Assembly: GCA_014155875.1 (NCBI GenBank)
Contig: JACEFZ010002084.1
Span: 62,001-126,000 of the forward strand
Source: Cepaea nemoralis
Taxonomy: Eukaryota; Mollusca; Gastropoda; Stylommatophora; Helicidae
Length of the DNA: 64,000 nt
Reading direction: 5' to 3'
A program made the position numbers and the translations under genes. Every line of letters starts with the position of its first letter. Position 1 is the stretch's first letter. The notes under the pieces are model-generated. The model saw only the letters and a program-made list of their open reading frames with translations, was not told the origin of the DNA and ran no database searches. Positions 1 through 11,264 of this stretch are shown one piece after another.

Positions 1-430
1 TGAAAAGTTAGTGGTAGTCATTTTCTAGATCTCTTTTTTAGCAGTCCGCAAAATGTCGAGTTTCAGTCTCTGAAATGTAACCATTTAACACGGATTATAC
101 TTTAAAACACAGTGATTCAAAAGAATCAGTCGACAAACACCGTATCCTTGCCGACCCTGTCAATGTCCCAGTTTAACTTCCGGTGTTATGTTTTCTAATC
201 TACGGAGTTCTAACTTCTATCATTCCTGTTATTGTTCTCAGTCTGTAACTGAACTCAAAAATTACATGCTCTAGCGCGTTGTAAAAGGAGAAATTAACGT
301 TTCACGAACTGGAAACGATGTTCAGTTGAGGTGGTCTTACGTTTATTGTTAGATCTTGGTATTGCAATAAAATTTCTCTTAATGTCACCAAAAAATTATG
401 ATACTGATACCAACCATGTTGACTAAAGTT

Positions 431-640
431 GAGATGTCTGCTTTGCTGAGAGGTCTTAACGCGCTATAACTTTCTCTTCAGACGACGGCGTTGGGGTTTC
501 GTTCAATGCGCTGGCCAGTTGGACTTAAATGTTGACTTATTGTTCAGAAAGCAGTGGCAAACTACTGAACTTCAAACGGCCAGTAGGAGTAGGAGCTGGG
601 GTTGATTCAAATTGCAATGTCCTGCAAAGAACACGCACAT
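431..640 (+). repeat. SINE family A, copy 1 (tRNA-like head plus conserved core)
   Basis: The left part resembles a tRNA with a long variable arm: an A-box-like run TTTGCTGAGAGGTC at about 442 and a weak B-box-like run GGGGTTTCG at about 493. It is followed by the core GTTCAGAAAGCAGTGGCAAA and then the end motif AATGTCCTGCAAAG. The same core and end recur at 1400, 17285 (minus), 19195 and 31285, so this is a dispersed retroposon family. No poly(A) tail or target duplication is evident. Family name not assigned. Confidence 0.6.
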
Positions 641-1399
641 TCAGAGAGAAAGAGAGAGATGACAAAACAAAACATAGTACCTCATTAAAGTCTCTTTGTT
701 CTAATCTGAGTTATTAATTTTATGTCACAGTTGGTCTGGTGCAATCATTATCGATCATGACCCTCTGATTCTCTCTGTACTTTGTTATTCTGATGAAGTT
801 GGTGTTGTTCAATAAGTTAAATAAGTATATTATTGTTTGTTGCACAGGTGTTTAAGCTTGCCACAAACATCTTTCTATCATCTCTTTGTCTTACCCAATA
901 TTTCTCCTCCACCCCCCATACATTTCTCAAATCCATCTCCTATGTTTTATTCCCCCCCCCCTCCCCCCGCATTTCCATCCTGTTTCAGGATATTGCGATC
1001 AACATCAGCATCTTTCAGCTGTATGTTGATTCCTAGGCTAGATTACGCTCATCAGCATGCCACGACTCTGAGCAACCGGCTCCATACTCTCACAAGTCAC
1101 TGGCGTGACTCGAACCGCTTCCAATTCTCGTGCACTCACGTCAACCATGAGAGTATTCAGGGTTATGGAGAAAGCTGCTAATCCCTCGACCAGGGAGACT
1201 GGCCTTATGTTTTATATGGTGCATAAATGTCATTTGTCTTTTTCCATATGATTTTGTGAGCCATCTAGTGTCAAGGCCCGCTCTGTGAAGATGGGGTTAC
1301 GGACGCAATTCATGATCCCGCATTCGAAATACAGCTGCGCGTGATTTGGCAAGCAGACCGCATTGCGTTGGTTTTTTACAAACAAATTGATATGGGTGC
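641..1399. other. Gene-free stretch with SINE-like debris
   Basis: No credible gene. Between about 890 and 980 there is a pyrimidine-rich stretch ending in a strong acceptor-like site (CCTGTTTCAG at about 981-990), but no partner donor in a consistent frame was found. The part from 1130 to 1200 resembles the post-head region of SINE family A (GGAGAAAGCTGCTAATCC). The short open frames at 833-1181 are interrupted low-complexity sequence without recognisable protein features. Confidence 0.5.
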
Positions 1400-1510
1400 C
1401 GGTCGTTCAGAAAGCAATGGCAAACTACTGAACGTAAACAAGCCAAGAGGTAATGACAGCAAAAAATGCTGGTGTTGACTGCAACGTCCTATAAAGGATA
1501 TACAACCAAC
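1400..1510 (+). repeat. SINE family A, copy 2 (core and 3' end)
   Basis: It contains GTTCAGAAAGCAATGGCAAA followed about 50 bp later by GTTGACTGCAACGTCCTATA and AAGGATATACAAC. This is the best-preserved core and gives the family consensus. The 5' head is degenerate. Confidence 0.7.
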
Positions 1511-2254
1511 TTATACAGTGACAAGTGGTGGTCAATGCCTCCTTGTATATTTTCTTCTCTTTCAAAATTACCAAAATATTTTCAACATTCTTGCAAAAAA
1601 ACAAACAAAAAAACTATATCTCCCCTGCCTTCAATTTCCCACAAAATCTGTACTTATTTCCCAACACTGAGAACTGTACTACAGAACAGGACAAACATAA
1701 CTTGTCAGTCAGCAAGTTTTTGTGCTTGTCATGGTTTTTTTGTGTTTCATAATGTGAATTCTAATGAAAGAGTCTTTGTGTTTGGCAATTCTTTTCTTTA
1801 TCTCTGTGTCATTGGATGTCTGTGTTGGTCAGATATATAAAAAGATTGACTTACCTGGTTGTTACATGTCTACTATATAGAGAACATATTGAATGTGTGC
1901 CTTCTTGGAAACCACCATGCACACGCTTAGTTTTGCTTATGTTTAGCAATAATATCACACAGCACACCATGTCTAGTTTTGAACAATTATGACTCTAATG
2001 AGCCACACAGGACACACACAAAAAAACACTAACATTATGGAGAAAAAATGCCCTCAAATAGTGGGGCTGTGATTAGGATTCACTAGCAATAGGGTACACA
2101 CAATTAATCACCCACTTTTATGCAAGTATACTATTATATTTTAATTCATTATCTAATATATTTCAATATAGAACAATTGTGAAAGTCTTCCAAACACAAT
2201 CAATATTTTTCAAGAATAACCAATATTAAATGTCTCCCATGTGTCATCTATAGA
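1511..2254. other. AT-rich stretch, nothing identified
   Basis: AT-rich sequence. A 124-codon open frame at 1466-1840 begins inside the SINE core and shows no domain, so I do not treat it as a gene. No other repeat was recognised. Confidence 0.5.
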
Positions 2255-2500
2255 GCCATAATATTGCTGTGGCTAGCACACTTGCCTCCTGACCTGGAGG
2301 TGAGGTATTTGAATCCCCCATGAGGCTAGGATTTTATCATTGATATAGTCCACCCAGAATGTTCCAGCATAAAATGGCTACCAGTAAATGTTCTGGGAAG
2401 TAAAGGCAGGCCTCATGATATCAATCACATCATCCAACAAGTTCTGATTGGTCTAAAAATATGGGGCTATATGATATACCCAATATACTCATGGCATGGA
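2255..2500 (+). repeat. tRNA-derived SINE, second family
   Basis: The head has tRNA geometry: GTGGCTAGCACACTTGCC as an A-box-like arm, a self-complementary anticodon-like arm (CCTCCTGACCTGGAGG), and a B-box-like GGTATTTGAATCCC, all at about 2268-2320. A body of unknown origin follows to about 2500. The B box differs from the GGTTCGANTCC consensus, so this copy is old and probably not transcribed. Confidence 0.6.
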
Positions 2501-2949
2501 AAGGGTCCGTAATGTAAGATTTCTTTTTTAAAGTGTCTCATAACATTAGATCACTGTTTACCTGTATACATGAGTTGTACATAATTGGATAGCGATATTG
2601 GAATCCCTCAGCATAGATCTAGATAGAAAACATGTTGTTGCAGTGTCCAGATATTAAGGATGTATTACTTGATTTTTATTTCTCTCATGACATTTACAGA
2701 CTTGTCAAATGGATCTTTATGAAGATAGTCGGTGGGATGGTTGTAGTATTTAGTAAGACCAAAGAATGAATTAAAGTAAAAAGTCCGCTGCCATACTCAA
2801 CATTAAACCCTGACACTTATATTATGGTACAACTTGCTAGTAATTTGAAGCTAATTTCTTAAATTACGTGACTTCTAAATTAACGAAAGATTTCATTTCA
2901 GATCTGCTATTAGCGTGGGGATAACTGATGCTCCACATTCAAACAATAT

Positions 2950-3125
2950 AAGTGACTATGTGTTTTAAGTATTTCAGCCAAAGTGTAATTCATGTATTGA
3001 TTTCATATGATGTGTAACTCTGCAGTATGCACCTGACAAGAGGCAGCCAAACATGGCAGGCAATAAATCATGCAAAATATTGTTTGTGGCTTCTGTGTTT
3101 AAAATAAGTATTAAATGGCAGAAAA
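2950..3125 (+). mobile_element. Diverged Penelope-like element 3' end
   Basis: The stretch CTGCAGTATGCACCTGACAA, then GGCAGGCAATAAATCATGCA, then a run like ATTGTTTGTGGCTTC matches base by base, with scattered changes, the termini of the Penelope-like copies at 28391 and 44672. The hammerhead-like core is damaged: CTGACAA and CCAAA replace CTGATGA and CGAAA. No coding part is left. It lies about 170 bp upstream of the first exon found for the zinc-finger gene. Confidence 0.55.
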
Positions 3126-3293
3126 GACTGGAGGTTCATGATCTCTGCTCCAGACCAGACACAGAAGAAGAAGAACATTATTGAATTGATTCTGTAAATA
3201 ATTTAATATAATTATTTCCTGTATGTTATTGGTGGGTTTTTAAAAAAAAGTTTATAACCAGTATATGTGTGGTTTTTGTTATTTGCTTCATAG

Positions 3294-3382
3294 ACACAAA
3301 GAAATCTACAACTGCAATGAATATGCAGAGAAGTGATAATAAACTTAAGATAAGTCACAAAACTGTGTTGCTTGGAAAAAAG
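3294..3382 (+). CDS. Putative exon of zinc-finger gene (first exon found)
   Basis: Preceded by an acceptor (TTTGCTTCATAG) and followed by a donor (AAG|GTAACA). It is open in the frame that ends in phase 0, matching the next exon. The peptide is basic and Ser/Thr/Lys-rich (ends KTVLLGKK). Two in-frame ATGs lie near its start (3319 and 3325) and could begin translation if the real 5' end is here, but the acceptor suggests an upstream exon outside or unrecognised. Evidence is splice-site and phase agreement only, so this is the weakest exon of the model. Confidence 0.5.
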
Positions 3383-3539
3383 GTAACACAATTTTCTGTC
3401 ATTTAATTGCTGTTGTAATTTTGTATTTATACATAAAAGTAGCCCAGTTTAGATCCCCACAAGGTGTGCTTAAAGGGGGGTGGGGGATGGGGGATGGTAT
3501 GATGATGCATTAGTGTACACCAGTGGATCTGTGCTGAGT

Positions 3540-4150
3540 TGCAAAAAAAGCAGGATGTGGTTTTTCAGATAATATGAGTGGTGCAATCAAAACTGAGCTG
3601 AACAGAACTTATGAAATAATAAGCCTCAGTATGAGAATGGAGATTGAGACTGTCACTGTGGCATTGAAATGGTTTTGCAATACTTCACTTTCAAAGGTAA
3701 TTATTGTCTCAGGCTCTCGCTCCACACTTTGGAAAGTTTGAAGAGATCTTTGACATGAGTGACTGCCACTTGTGATGGCTTCAGACCTCAGGAACTTATG
3801 TGGGTCTACTGTCCAGGTCGTGCAGAGGCATGTGGGAATTAGAGAGCTGAAATTCTATCTTAAAAACCACCTATCATTGGGACAATACAGATGGAAAGAG
3901 GGGATATACAGTGAACAATCAATGTCAGCTTGGTGACCAGTGACATATCTCTTTATCAGGCATTTCAGTTATGCCTATTAGAGTGGGAAATTAAGCATGT
4001 AACTGGCTGCACAGATTAAGATTATTCAGACATGTAGCTAACAGCTCTCAACAGGGATAATCAGCATCCACAAGGAAGTGAAGCTAAGCAGCTGTCTGCT
4101 AGACATGATGATTCCTTGGGTGAAACCAGTACCAGAGCATCATGTATCAG
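3540..4150 (+). pseudogene. Decayed LINE RNase H fragment
   Basis: With frameshifts, translation gives a run like ALKWF, a degenerate SGSRSTLWKV where an active enzyme has S/D-D-S, and later WVYCPGRAEACGN. The last corresponds to the VPGHAGVQGNERAD motif of the RNase H in the intact LINE at 56-60 kb. Many stops are present. It lies in the first intron of the zinc-finger gene. Confidence 0.55.
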
Positions 4151-4527
4151 CTCTACATTTATGGAAACCTCCTTGGATGGCAGGGAATGCCCATATTCTG
4201 CCCCTGCCTTCCCCTGAGAGCCGACTGGCATTCATGTGAATGTTCAGGACGGGCAGGTTGGGCGCACCACTTGTAGATGAGATGATGACATCATCTCTCT
4301 GAGGCCATGTCTTGTCCTCTGTCCATTAAAGCTAACCCAATCAATAAATAATAATTGGGAATAATTTAGTTGTATCAACTCAAAAAGGTGCACATTTTGC
4401 AGCTGTTTGTAAAGAGGCCCAACACAAATACGTCCAAAACGCAACAAGATATAGAGTGTATGAAGAAGAAATATCCACAGTCTTTGAATTCTGCTGGGAG
4501 AGATTTCTGGGAGTTGGGAGTTTGCTG

Positions 4528-4790
4528 GGAGTCTTCGTGGCAAAGTGGTCAAGCCGTTTAACTCGGGCTTCGAAGGTTGTGGGTTCGATTCCGGGCCGCG
4601 TCCTTCGGTTCACGAGTTAAATTTTTCGGAGACTCCTGTGGGTCGTCGCTAGAGCTACGGAGTTCATGCTTTGTGTGACACTTTCCGCGCTGCGGAAAGA
4701 GACCGAGCCATTTGAGATAAAACCCGGTGCAATGAAGTCGACCCTGTCGACTTTTAAGCGACTTTTTTTTTTTGGGGGGAGAGATTTAAA
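4528..4790 (+). repeat. tRNA-derived SINE, full-length-looking
   Basis: It has an intact A box (TGGCAAAGTGGTCAAGCC, about 4540) and an intact B box (GGGTTCGATTCC, about 4581) at tRNA spacing. A GC-rich body follows with an inverted repeat (TTTCCGCGCTGCGGAAA) and GTCGACCCTGTCGAC, then a T-rich end (about ten T at 4765). The promoter boxes are the best preserved in the window. The acceptor-like arms do not pair, so it is a SINE head and not a tRNA gene. Confidence 0.75.
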
Positions 4791-5255
4791 TTGTGGGTTT
4801 GTCGTGAGAACAGAAGTAATATTGTGAATATATCACTGACATCATTTTCTTACCCACAACTGTGGCACCTATTATAAAAAGCTTTGTAGATTCAGAGGCA
4901 CACTAGTTGAGAAAATGTAACTCTCCCATAATTGCGAATTGAACCCAGACCTACTGTGTTGGTTTGATGAGTACACTAGCCTCAGTAATACTGCAGCATT
5001 TATAAGTGCAGTATTTAAAAATGCCCTTTGTTAATTGGAATTGAACTTCGTGTGTTCCAGCATTTGTCATACAGCATTGTATGTGGACCATGGTAGTATA
5101 CCTTCAACTCTCAGTTGGCACATCCACTTGTCTGTTACAGACTCAATACCATTGCACAACCAGGCAATGAATTTTGAACCATGTTTGCCCCCATGTTTCT
5201 TGTCAGTGTCTCGTGTTGCTCGTTAGTCCATGACATGACAAGAAAATGACGTCTG
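4791..5255. other. Intron sequence, nothing identified
   Basis: Part of the first intron in the gene model. No repeat or coding signal was recognised up to the LTR-like element that begins at 5256. Confidence 0.5.
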
Positions 5256-7154
5256 TGTGACAAAACCGCCGGGGCTTGGCCTGGTTTGCCACGATAGATA
5301 CTATCCCCTGCCTTTGCTCCAACCACCTCAATAGCACTCTACATCTACCAGGCCCCACACAAGCCGGGACAGCTTAACCTTCCCTCCCTCACCTAGGGTT
5401 CCAAACCCCAAGGGGGCTCGGACCAGACACCAGTCATATCACTGCACAAAGTCATAGCTAAGAGAACAAAAATTTAATTCTAACTACGTCAACCACAACA
5501 CAGAGAAGGATGGCTGAAAGCCAGACTAGAAGAACTATGTACAATATCAGAGATGCAGATGAGTATTCATCATCATGGAGGCGGACGATAGCTCGTGCGG
5601 TTGTCCAGTCGTGGTAGCGACTCACCCAGGCTCCTCCAGTGGACTGGAACTCCAAGGTCTGCTGCCTCTCCAAAGTTCCCTCTTCACACAGAGAACCAAG
5701 CAAGGGCTGATCAAGCGCAGTACCACTGCCTGACTGACACTGCACCGATGAACAAGGCTCCTTCCTTGCTGTCGTACTATTTCCCTCGTCACACTCCTGA
5801 TGAAGTCTGGGCCGACCCTAGAACATTAGCGGTCTCCCACTTGCAGAAAAAGTACATGTAGCACCGTCTCAAAATACACAAGAGCCAGGTCACTCTTCTA
5901 TCTCATAAGTGACCCACACACTGATATGTCACCTACACAATGAGCGGTTGCTCCACACGAACACACAATGTCACTGGTAAAGTCTATCAGGTGACTAAAC
6001 ACTTCACCTTAGTTCCATGTCCTTGGACAAATAGATCTTCACACAGTATCATGTAACTACCCTGATCAATGGGTAGTAATCACAACCTAGCATACACTGT
6101 CAACAGTTCATCACGACTGGCATGAGGTAGCTCCCTACCTTACCAAACATTGTCAACAGTTCATCACATTGGCATGAGGTAGCTCCCTACCTTAACAAAC
6201 ATGTCACTCTGGTGTTCCCACCAATGTTGTAATCAATGTCCTAGGTCACTGGACCACATGTTGGCTTCATAAAGGTAACCAATGTAGAAACACTATTTAA
6301 GCATCAATTGATACATGGTGTCCCATAACCCAGCCGGGCTAGAAGCATATAACACAGGTCATGGTGACCGGTAACAATGATCACGTTACTCAACTTGAAA
6401 GTTCCTGACCTTGCAATCACCAAGGTTTACACTGAGGTTGAATGTCACCAGTGCTTCACTGGCTTGAATCACCAGACGTTTCAGTGTTGGATCCTCTCAG
6501 GATCGAATGACACTCGTCGGACTCTTGACGGAGGTCCTAACCTAGACCTACCGACTTATTCAGCACTCAGCTCCTTCCAACATTGATCTCGCAGAATCAG
6601 ACGACCACTCCCAGTATGGCCTCAATCAACTTCTGGATAGGCACTGGAATGAGTGGGCCCATAGAGCTCATGGTGCAGCTCTTGAATCTTCTTCTGTATA
6701 GTAATAACAGATCCTGTGATTGAAGAATCACAACCTTGACTGCAGATGTCCGCACTGGCCGCGATTATTGACATCAAAATTACATCAGCCTGTTGGCTGC
6801 GATCTGTTCACGCTGAGATTTGGTGGGCGACTGACCACGACAATGTCAGTGCGCCTTCCACTCGCCTACACGGGCCGCGTGACTTTCATGATTCATGAAG
6901 AAAACCAGAGTCACGATAAGTTCCACCAACCCGTGCTGCCTGAAGCACTCGTGAACTTAGAGCTATTTCCCACGTACGCACTTGAGGGAACATTCTAGAT
7001 TGTTCTATAAATAACTAGAATAGCTCCGCCCCGCACTACGTTTCTAGGGAAATCCCCTATTAATTGATATTAATTTCAAGGGAGACCAACGCCTCGCACT
7101 CCCTTCAAAGGGCTATTATGCAGAGATCTGCCGATCTGTAGCCGTTTCGTCACA
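5256..7154 (-). mobile_element. LTR-like element, copy 1 (intron-less form), 1.9 kb
   Basis: Termini are TGTGACAAAACC and TTTCGTCACA, a 6-bp inverted repeat of the TG...CA type. It is flanked by a perfect 5-bp duplication GTCTG (5251-5255 and 7155-7159). That fits a solo LTR or another retroviral-integrase-type insertion. It aligns in reverse complement along its length with 48286-52024, except that 1.8 kb present there is absent here, at the junction 6713/6714. It has no protein-coding capacity. Internally, a unit of about 53 bp is duplicated in tandem at 6096-6201. A short-terminal-repeat DNA transposon is the alternative. Confidence 0.7.
6096..6201. repeat. Two-copy tandem duplication inside LTR-like element
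   Basis: The unit beginning ACTGTCAACAGTTCATCAC and ending CTCCCTACCTTA occurs twice back to back with a few differences. Copy 2 of the element (around 51100) has only one, so the duplication arose after the copies separated. Confidence 0.65.
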
Positions 7155-7699
7155 GTCTGTACAAAACATCAGTCAATGGTGATAATTCTGTTCAAAATTC
7201 ATTTAATATCAGAAACATCATAATATATATACATTGTCACAAAATTCAGCGCACAGCGCACTCGTCCGCACAACTATTCATATCTCCGCTCACAATACAG
7301 TCGGATCAAATACAATGCAGCACTCGCAAATATTAAATCGGTAATACACGTCACTCTCTTAAGCACAACATTCAGACACATCCTCCCTCATTCAAAGCTC
7401 GGTCTCATCTCCTCAAAGTTGTCGCTTTGGGTTCCCTATCACGTGGTATTTCATCATGTGTTGCTTGCGGCCCTCGTGGTCAGTACTGCGTCGCAGCACT
7501 GTACCGCGACCTAAGGGTCAGTCCGTCTGTTGACGACTGTTGTCTCATGTAGTCCAGTCCCAAAGGTATACTGTCCTATCTTGTTCAAGTGCATGTTGTC
7601 CTGTCTGCTGTCCCCAATGTCCTGTCTTCTGTTCCCATTTCCTGTCTCTAGGCTTTGTCCTCCCTATCAGGTCCCTTAGGACTGACACTTTTGAAATAA
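7155..7699. other. Intron sequence flanking LTR-like insertion
   Basis: Starts with the second copy of the 5-bp duplication. Moderately CpG-containing sequence with no recognised gene; a CCTGTC-rich stretch occurs at 7590-7650. Confidence 0.4.
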
Positions 7700-7764
7700 T
7701 CTCTTCTCTTCTCTTCTCTTCTCTTCTCTTCTCTTCTCTTCTCTTCTCTTCTCTTCTCTTCTCT
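7700..7764 (+). repeat. (CTCTT)n pentanucleotide microsatellite
   Basis: Thirteen near-perfect units of CTCTT; simple polypyrimidine tract. Confidence 0.95.
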
Positions 7765-7984
7765 GCACTAAGATGAGGTAGGTCCTGGATGGCACAGGCA
7801 GAAATATCTATATGTCAGGTGTGTTATCTAGAGACCATCAATCGTGACAAAGAGTGGGTTAAAGTACAGGAAGACATGTCGGACTGGCACAATAGTAACA
7901 CTGGGTCGTGAGTGCAGAGAAGGGACGGCCGGCCGCACATAATTTGAGGTGCAATAACTGATCCAGAGTAACACATATCAAGGT

Positions 7985-8662
7985 GACGTAGACGGTAGTG
8001 ATCTATACTGATGGGTCAATGGTGAGAAACAGACATAGTGGTTAGGGTTTCATTGCGAAGGCTAATGGACGATTCTTGAAAAAGGAGAGTCTGGCATGTG
8101 AGACTGACCTCCAGCCTGAAAATTGGGGGGGGGGGGGGGGGGGGGGGGAAACAGTAGCAGCTGCATTCCATTGGTTAGAGGAGACAACTGCATCACACAT
8201 TTTATTCATTATGGACTCAAGGAGTATGCTTAGTAAGGTGGAGAAAGGAATGATTTGTGTGGAATGGCTCTCCTCACCTCAGAGGTCACAGATTGTGAGA
8301 ATTGTATGAATTTTTTGCCCTGGCCAAGTGGGAGTGCGCGGAAATATCGTATATGATAGGCTGGCAGGGAATGCATCTCTTGGTGGTAGTTTACCTACGG
8401 ACAAGGGAGAGGTGGTCGTATGCCTGTGGGACCAGATGGAGAAGGTGCGGGAACAGATTTAGAACCCGTATGTGGAAAGAATGAGATTGCGGGGGATCGA
8501 CAGGGGTGCTGGAAGAATCTCAAAACTGAGAGGGAAGACCAGGAGAACTTTCAATCAGATAGTGATGAGAACGATTAGTAGTGTGACTCTTCACTGGCTG
8601 TTGAATGAGGAGATGGAGCGCATATGGGAATGTCCTGAGTGCAGTGATGTTGGTTCTTAGCT
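7985..8662 (+). pseudogene. LINE RNase H and C-terminus relic
   Basis: Conceptual translation shows IYTDGSMVRN (RNase H motif with the first catalytic Asp), then a break by a G homopolymer at about 8126-8148, then MDSRSMLSKVEKG (third catalytic Asp) and a decayed PGQVGVRGN. A C-terminal tail follows with CPECSDV. The order and spacing match the RNase H of the intact LINE at 56-60 kb, so this is a dead relative of that group. Stops and frameshifts occur throughout. It lies in the intron before the 8791 exon. Confidence 0.7.
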
Positions 8663-8790
8663 CAATTCAACTCAATTCTGCTCTGCTCTTCTCTTCTCTG
8701 TCTGCCTTTCTCTGCCTGTCTCTCTTCTTCTCCAACTTCCCCTCCCCTCTCCCTGTCTCTGACTGGTACTGTTATTTTTATTATAATCAG

Positions 8791-8859
8791 AATACAAGAA
8801 AAAAAGAAGCCAAAGTGGTTGATTTGACTGCCAGTGTGAAACAGGAACCTGATAGTGCG
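8791..8859 (+). CDS. Putative exon 2 of zinc-finger gene (phase 0-0)
   Basis: Bounded by an acceptor (TTATTATAATCAG) and a consensus donor (GCG|GTGAGT). Exactly 23 codons in phase 0 at both ends, so it can be skipped without changing frame. It encodes a lysine-rich start and then TASVKQEPDSA. VKQE fits the SUMO-acceptor consensus (hydrophobic-K-x-E), and a similar motif recurs in the next exon and in the finger linker, which supports the assembly. Confidence 0.65.
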
Positions 8860-9509
8860 GTGAGTACTGTTGTCAACTGGTTTTATTATGATTAGCATCT
8901 TGTTCCTGGCTCTATTGCCCTTTATCTCCCAAATGGAGCATGGGTGCTCAACCATTTCATGCCAAGCTCTTCTTTCTTTTGCTATCTTGTGCAGTTGGCA
9001 CTCTAAAAATAACAAATATGTTATAAGAATATACTCTGAAATAATGAGTGAAGTAATGAGGTGGTCATGAAGGGATGTGTAAGGAATAATAAACATTGTA
9101 AAGATCAGGACAGAGTAAACACCTAAATAGATGATGTCCTGTGAGAAAAACATATAGGTAGTGTGGAAACAGTATGCAAATATTGAAGATAACATATACA
9201 GGATGACAAACAGGATTAGTGCATCACAAGTCTTCAAGGTGACCCTAAAAATACATGACGACCAAAGTTTTTAACTGATATGGATTTTGGGTTGCCATAT
9301 TGTGAAAGTTTTAACATGTTATAAATGTTAATAGTTATGTCATGAGAGCAGAAGGAATCAAATATGGATGTTGAAAATAAGGATTAAACTTGACATAAAA
9401 TATGAACATAGTAATAAATAAATGGATTGCCACATTGAGAGAGAGATGGATACAAGTGAAGAAAACTCGATTTGCATGCTAGTTAAGAGTGTCACATAGT
9501 AAATCAATC

Positions 9510-10092
9510 AATCATGTGCCATGCCGGAAAGCGTGGGCGGTCATGACTCGCCATTTCATTCGATCACCAGCGTCGTGGATCAGCTCACTGTTACTGTCTC
9601 GTCCATGCCATCTGGCCAAGTCATCCAGGTAATTTCCTCTCGGTCTTCCTCTTGGTCTGTTCCCTTCGATCTTGCCAGTTGTCACCAAGTTCTCCAATCC
9701 ATTTCTTCTCATAACATGTCCAAAAAATTTTGACTGTCTACGTCTAATTTCTCTTATTAATTTACGATTTTCATTTGTCTCCTGTAGTATTTGGTCATTG
9801 GTTTTTATATCTGTCCATGGTATTTTTTTGCATTTTCCTCAGAAACCACATTTATGCAGCCATCAGATGTTTTTCAGCTTGACTGCACATTGTCCAAGTT
9901 TCACATCCACACAAAAGAACAGGCTCTATGTATCCCCTCAACACTCTTTTTCTCGTTTCAATTGGCATCTTTTTATTGGTCAGAATGTTTTTCATCTTAC
10001 TAAAGGCTACTTTCGCCATGGTGATTCTTGTTCCAATCTCTTCAAGGCATCTCCCATCAGATGTTATGACTGTTCCGAGATAATTGTAATGT
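9510..10092 (-). pseudogene. RTE-like LINE C-terminal relic
   Basis: Read on the minus strand it gives NYLGTVITSDGR, then VLLCGCETWT, MWFLRKM, GHVMRRNGLENLVTTGKIEG, RGRPR and WRVMTAHAF, the usual order downstream of the reverse transcriptase in RTE-like elements. One in-frame TAA (near 9856) and a one-base frameshift (A run near 9835) break it. The same family occurs at 56139-56180/60071-60478, 31495 and 52735. Confidence 0.8.
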
Positions 10093-10389
10093 AAGATAGT
10101 TATATGAGTTTTGGAGTTGTACTAGCTTTAGTAAAAGCATTCAGGAGAAGAATTTTCTAAGCAGGGACAGCGTTCTGATCCGCTGTATTTAAATATAATA
10201 GTGACAGATTGTGGTGATTTAGTTAATCTATAAAACTATATTTCCTACATTTTTATGTGAATTATTGTCAGCAAAATAGAATTTAAATTACACATGACAT
10301 TGGCTACTGAATATATTTCATGCATACTTCACATCAGGAGAAGACTACAAAATTTTGTGCTGTGAAAGGGGCATTTAAACCTATTAATT

Positions 10390-11125
10390 AAGTTGATTAA
10401 GTTAATAACATGAAAATTAGCACAAGTAAAACAGAGGTAATGACTATAACTAAAGAAAAAATAACAACAGTTCACCTAAACGAACATCCTTTGAAACAAG
10501 TAAAGAGTTTCAAGTACCTAGGAAGTATAATATCATCAAATGGCAAATCAGAAGAGGAAATCGAAAATAGATGCAATAAGGCAAACCAACTCATTGGACA
10601 AATGGCACCAATACTAAAGAACAAACATGTATCAATAACTACTAAGAAAGCACTTTACAACACAATCTTCCTACCAACTCTGTGTTACCAATACCAAACC
10701 TGGAGAATGACAGAAAAAGAGAAAAGAAAAATCACAACAACAGAAATGAGATTCCCGAGAAGAATACTAAATTTTTCAAGAAGAGATAACGATCAGAAAT
10801 GAAGAAATCAGGACTAAAGTTGGGGTTATAGCTGCACTAGATTTTATTAGAAGGCAGCAAGTCAAATGGTTTGGTCATGCAAGTAGGTTACCAACTAATA
10901 GTATACCACAACAACAGTATACCACAACAAGCAATGATGTACAGACCAGATGGAAGCAGAGGAAGAGGCCGACCACGTAAATGATGCACACAGGAAATAA
11001 CAGTCCATGGGAATATGGATATATGAAGCCCATAAGCGGGCACTCTCTCACTGTTTATACTTTACCACAACACTGCAAGGTACAAGAGGAACATGATGAG
11101 ATGAGAGATGAGATGAGAATTAAGT
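10390..11125 (+). pseudogene. RTE-like LINE 3' end, family Y copy 1
   Basis: The frame at 10410 carries ISTSKTEVMT, FKYLGSIISSNG and LPTLCYQYQTW, the thumb/post-RT region of RTE-like LINEs. A frameshift near 10795 leads into RRQQVKWFGHAS and later GSRGRGRPRK. It ends with ATGATGAGATGAGAGATGAG, a short-repeat 3' tail in place of poly(A). It is 5'-truncated. A closely similar copy is at 62703-63432. Confidence 0.8.
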
Positions 11126-11264
11126 TGTAACAATACCTATCCTCAAAATTCATATAAGTTTATTACTTTGATCATCATATACAATTTCTGTCACATAATC
11201 TCACTTTGTAAAGACTCACTGAATTATCTTAGCACTGAATTATGTCACCAGTTCGTCTTTTCAG

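Noticed and set aside
971..1036. Candidate exon after a strong acceptor CCTGTTTCAG
   Set aside because: No donor gives a phase that fits 3294-3382, and the region overlaps SINE-like debris.
1466..1840. 124-codon frame on the plus strand
   Set aside because: Begins inside a SINE core and has no recognisable feature or splice context.
2689..2735. Candidate upstream exon of the zinc-finger gene
   Set aside because: The acceptor (TCTCATGACATTTACAG) is good, but the only nearby donor is weak (GTGGGA) and the phase to the next exon could not be made to fit convincingly.
4533..4606. Possible tRNA gene
   Set aside because: A and B boxes are good, but the acceptor arms do not pair and the sequence runs on into a SINE body.
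8662..9237. 191-codon minus-strand frame with hydrophobic start
   Set aside because: Antisense to exon 2 and to a pyrimidine tract; no domain, and the AT-rich sequence explains the hydrophobic residues.
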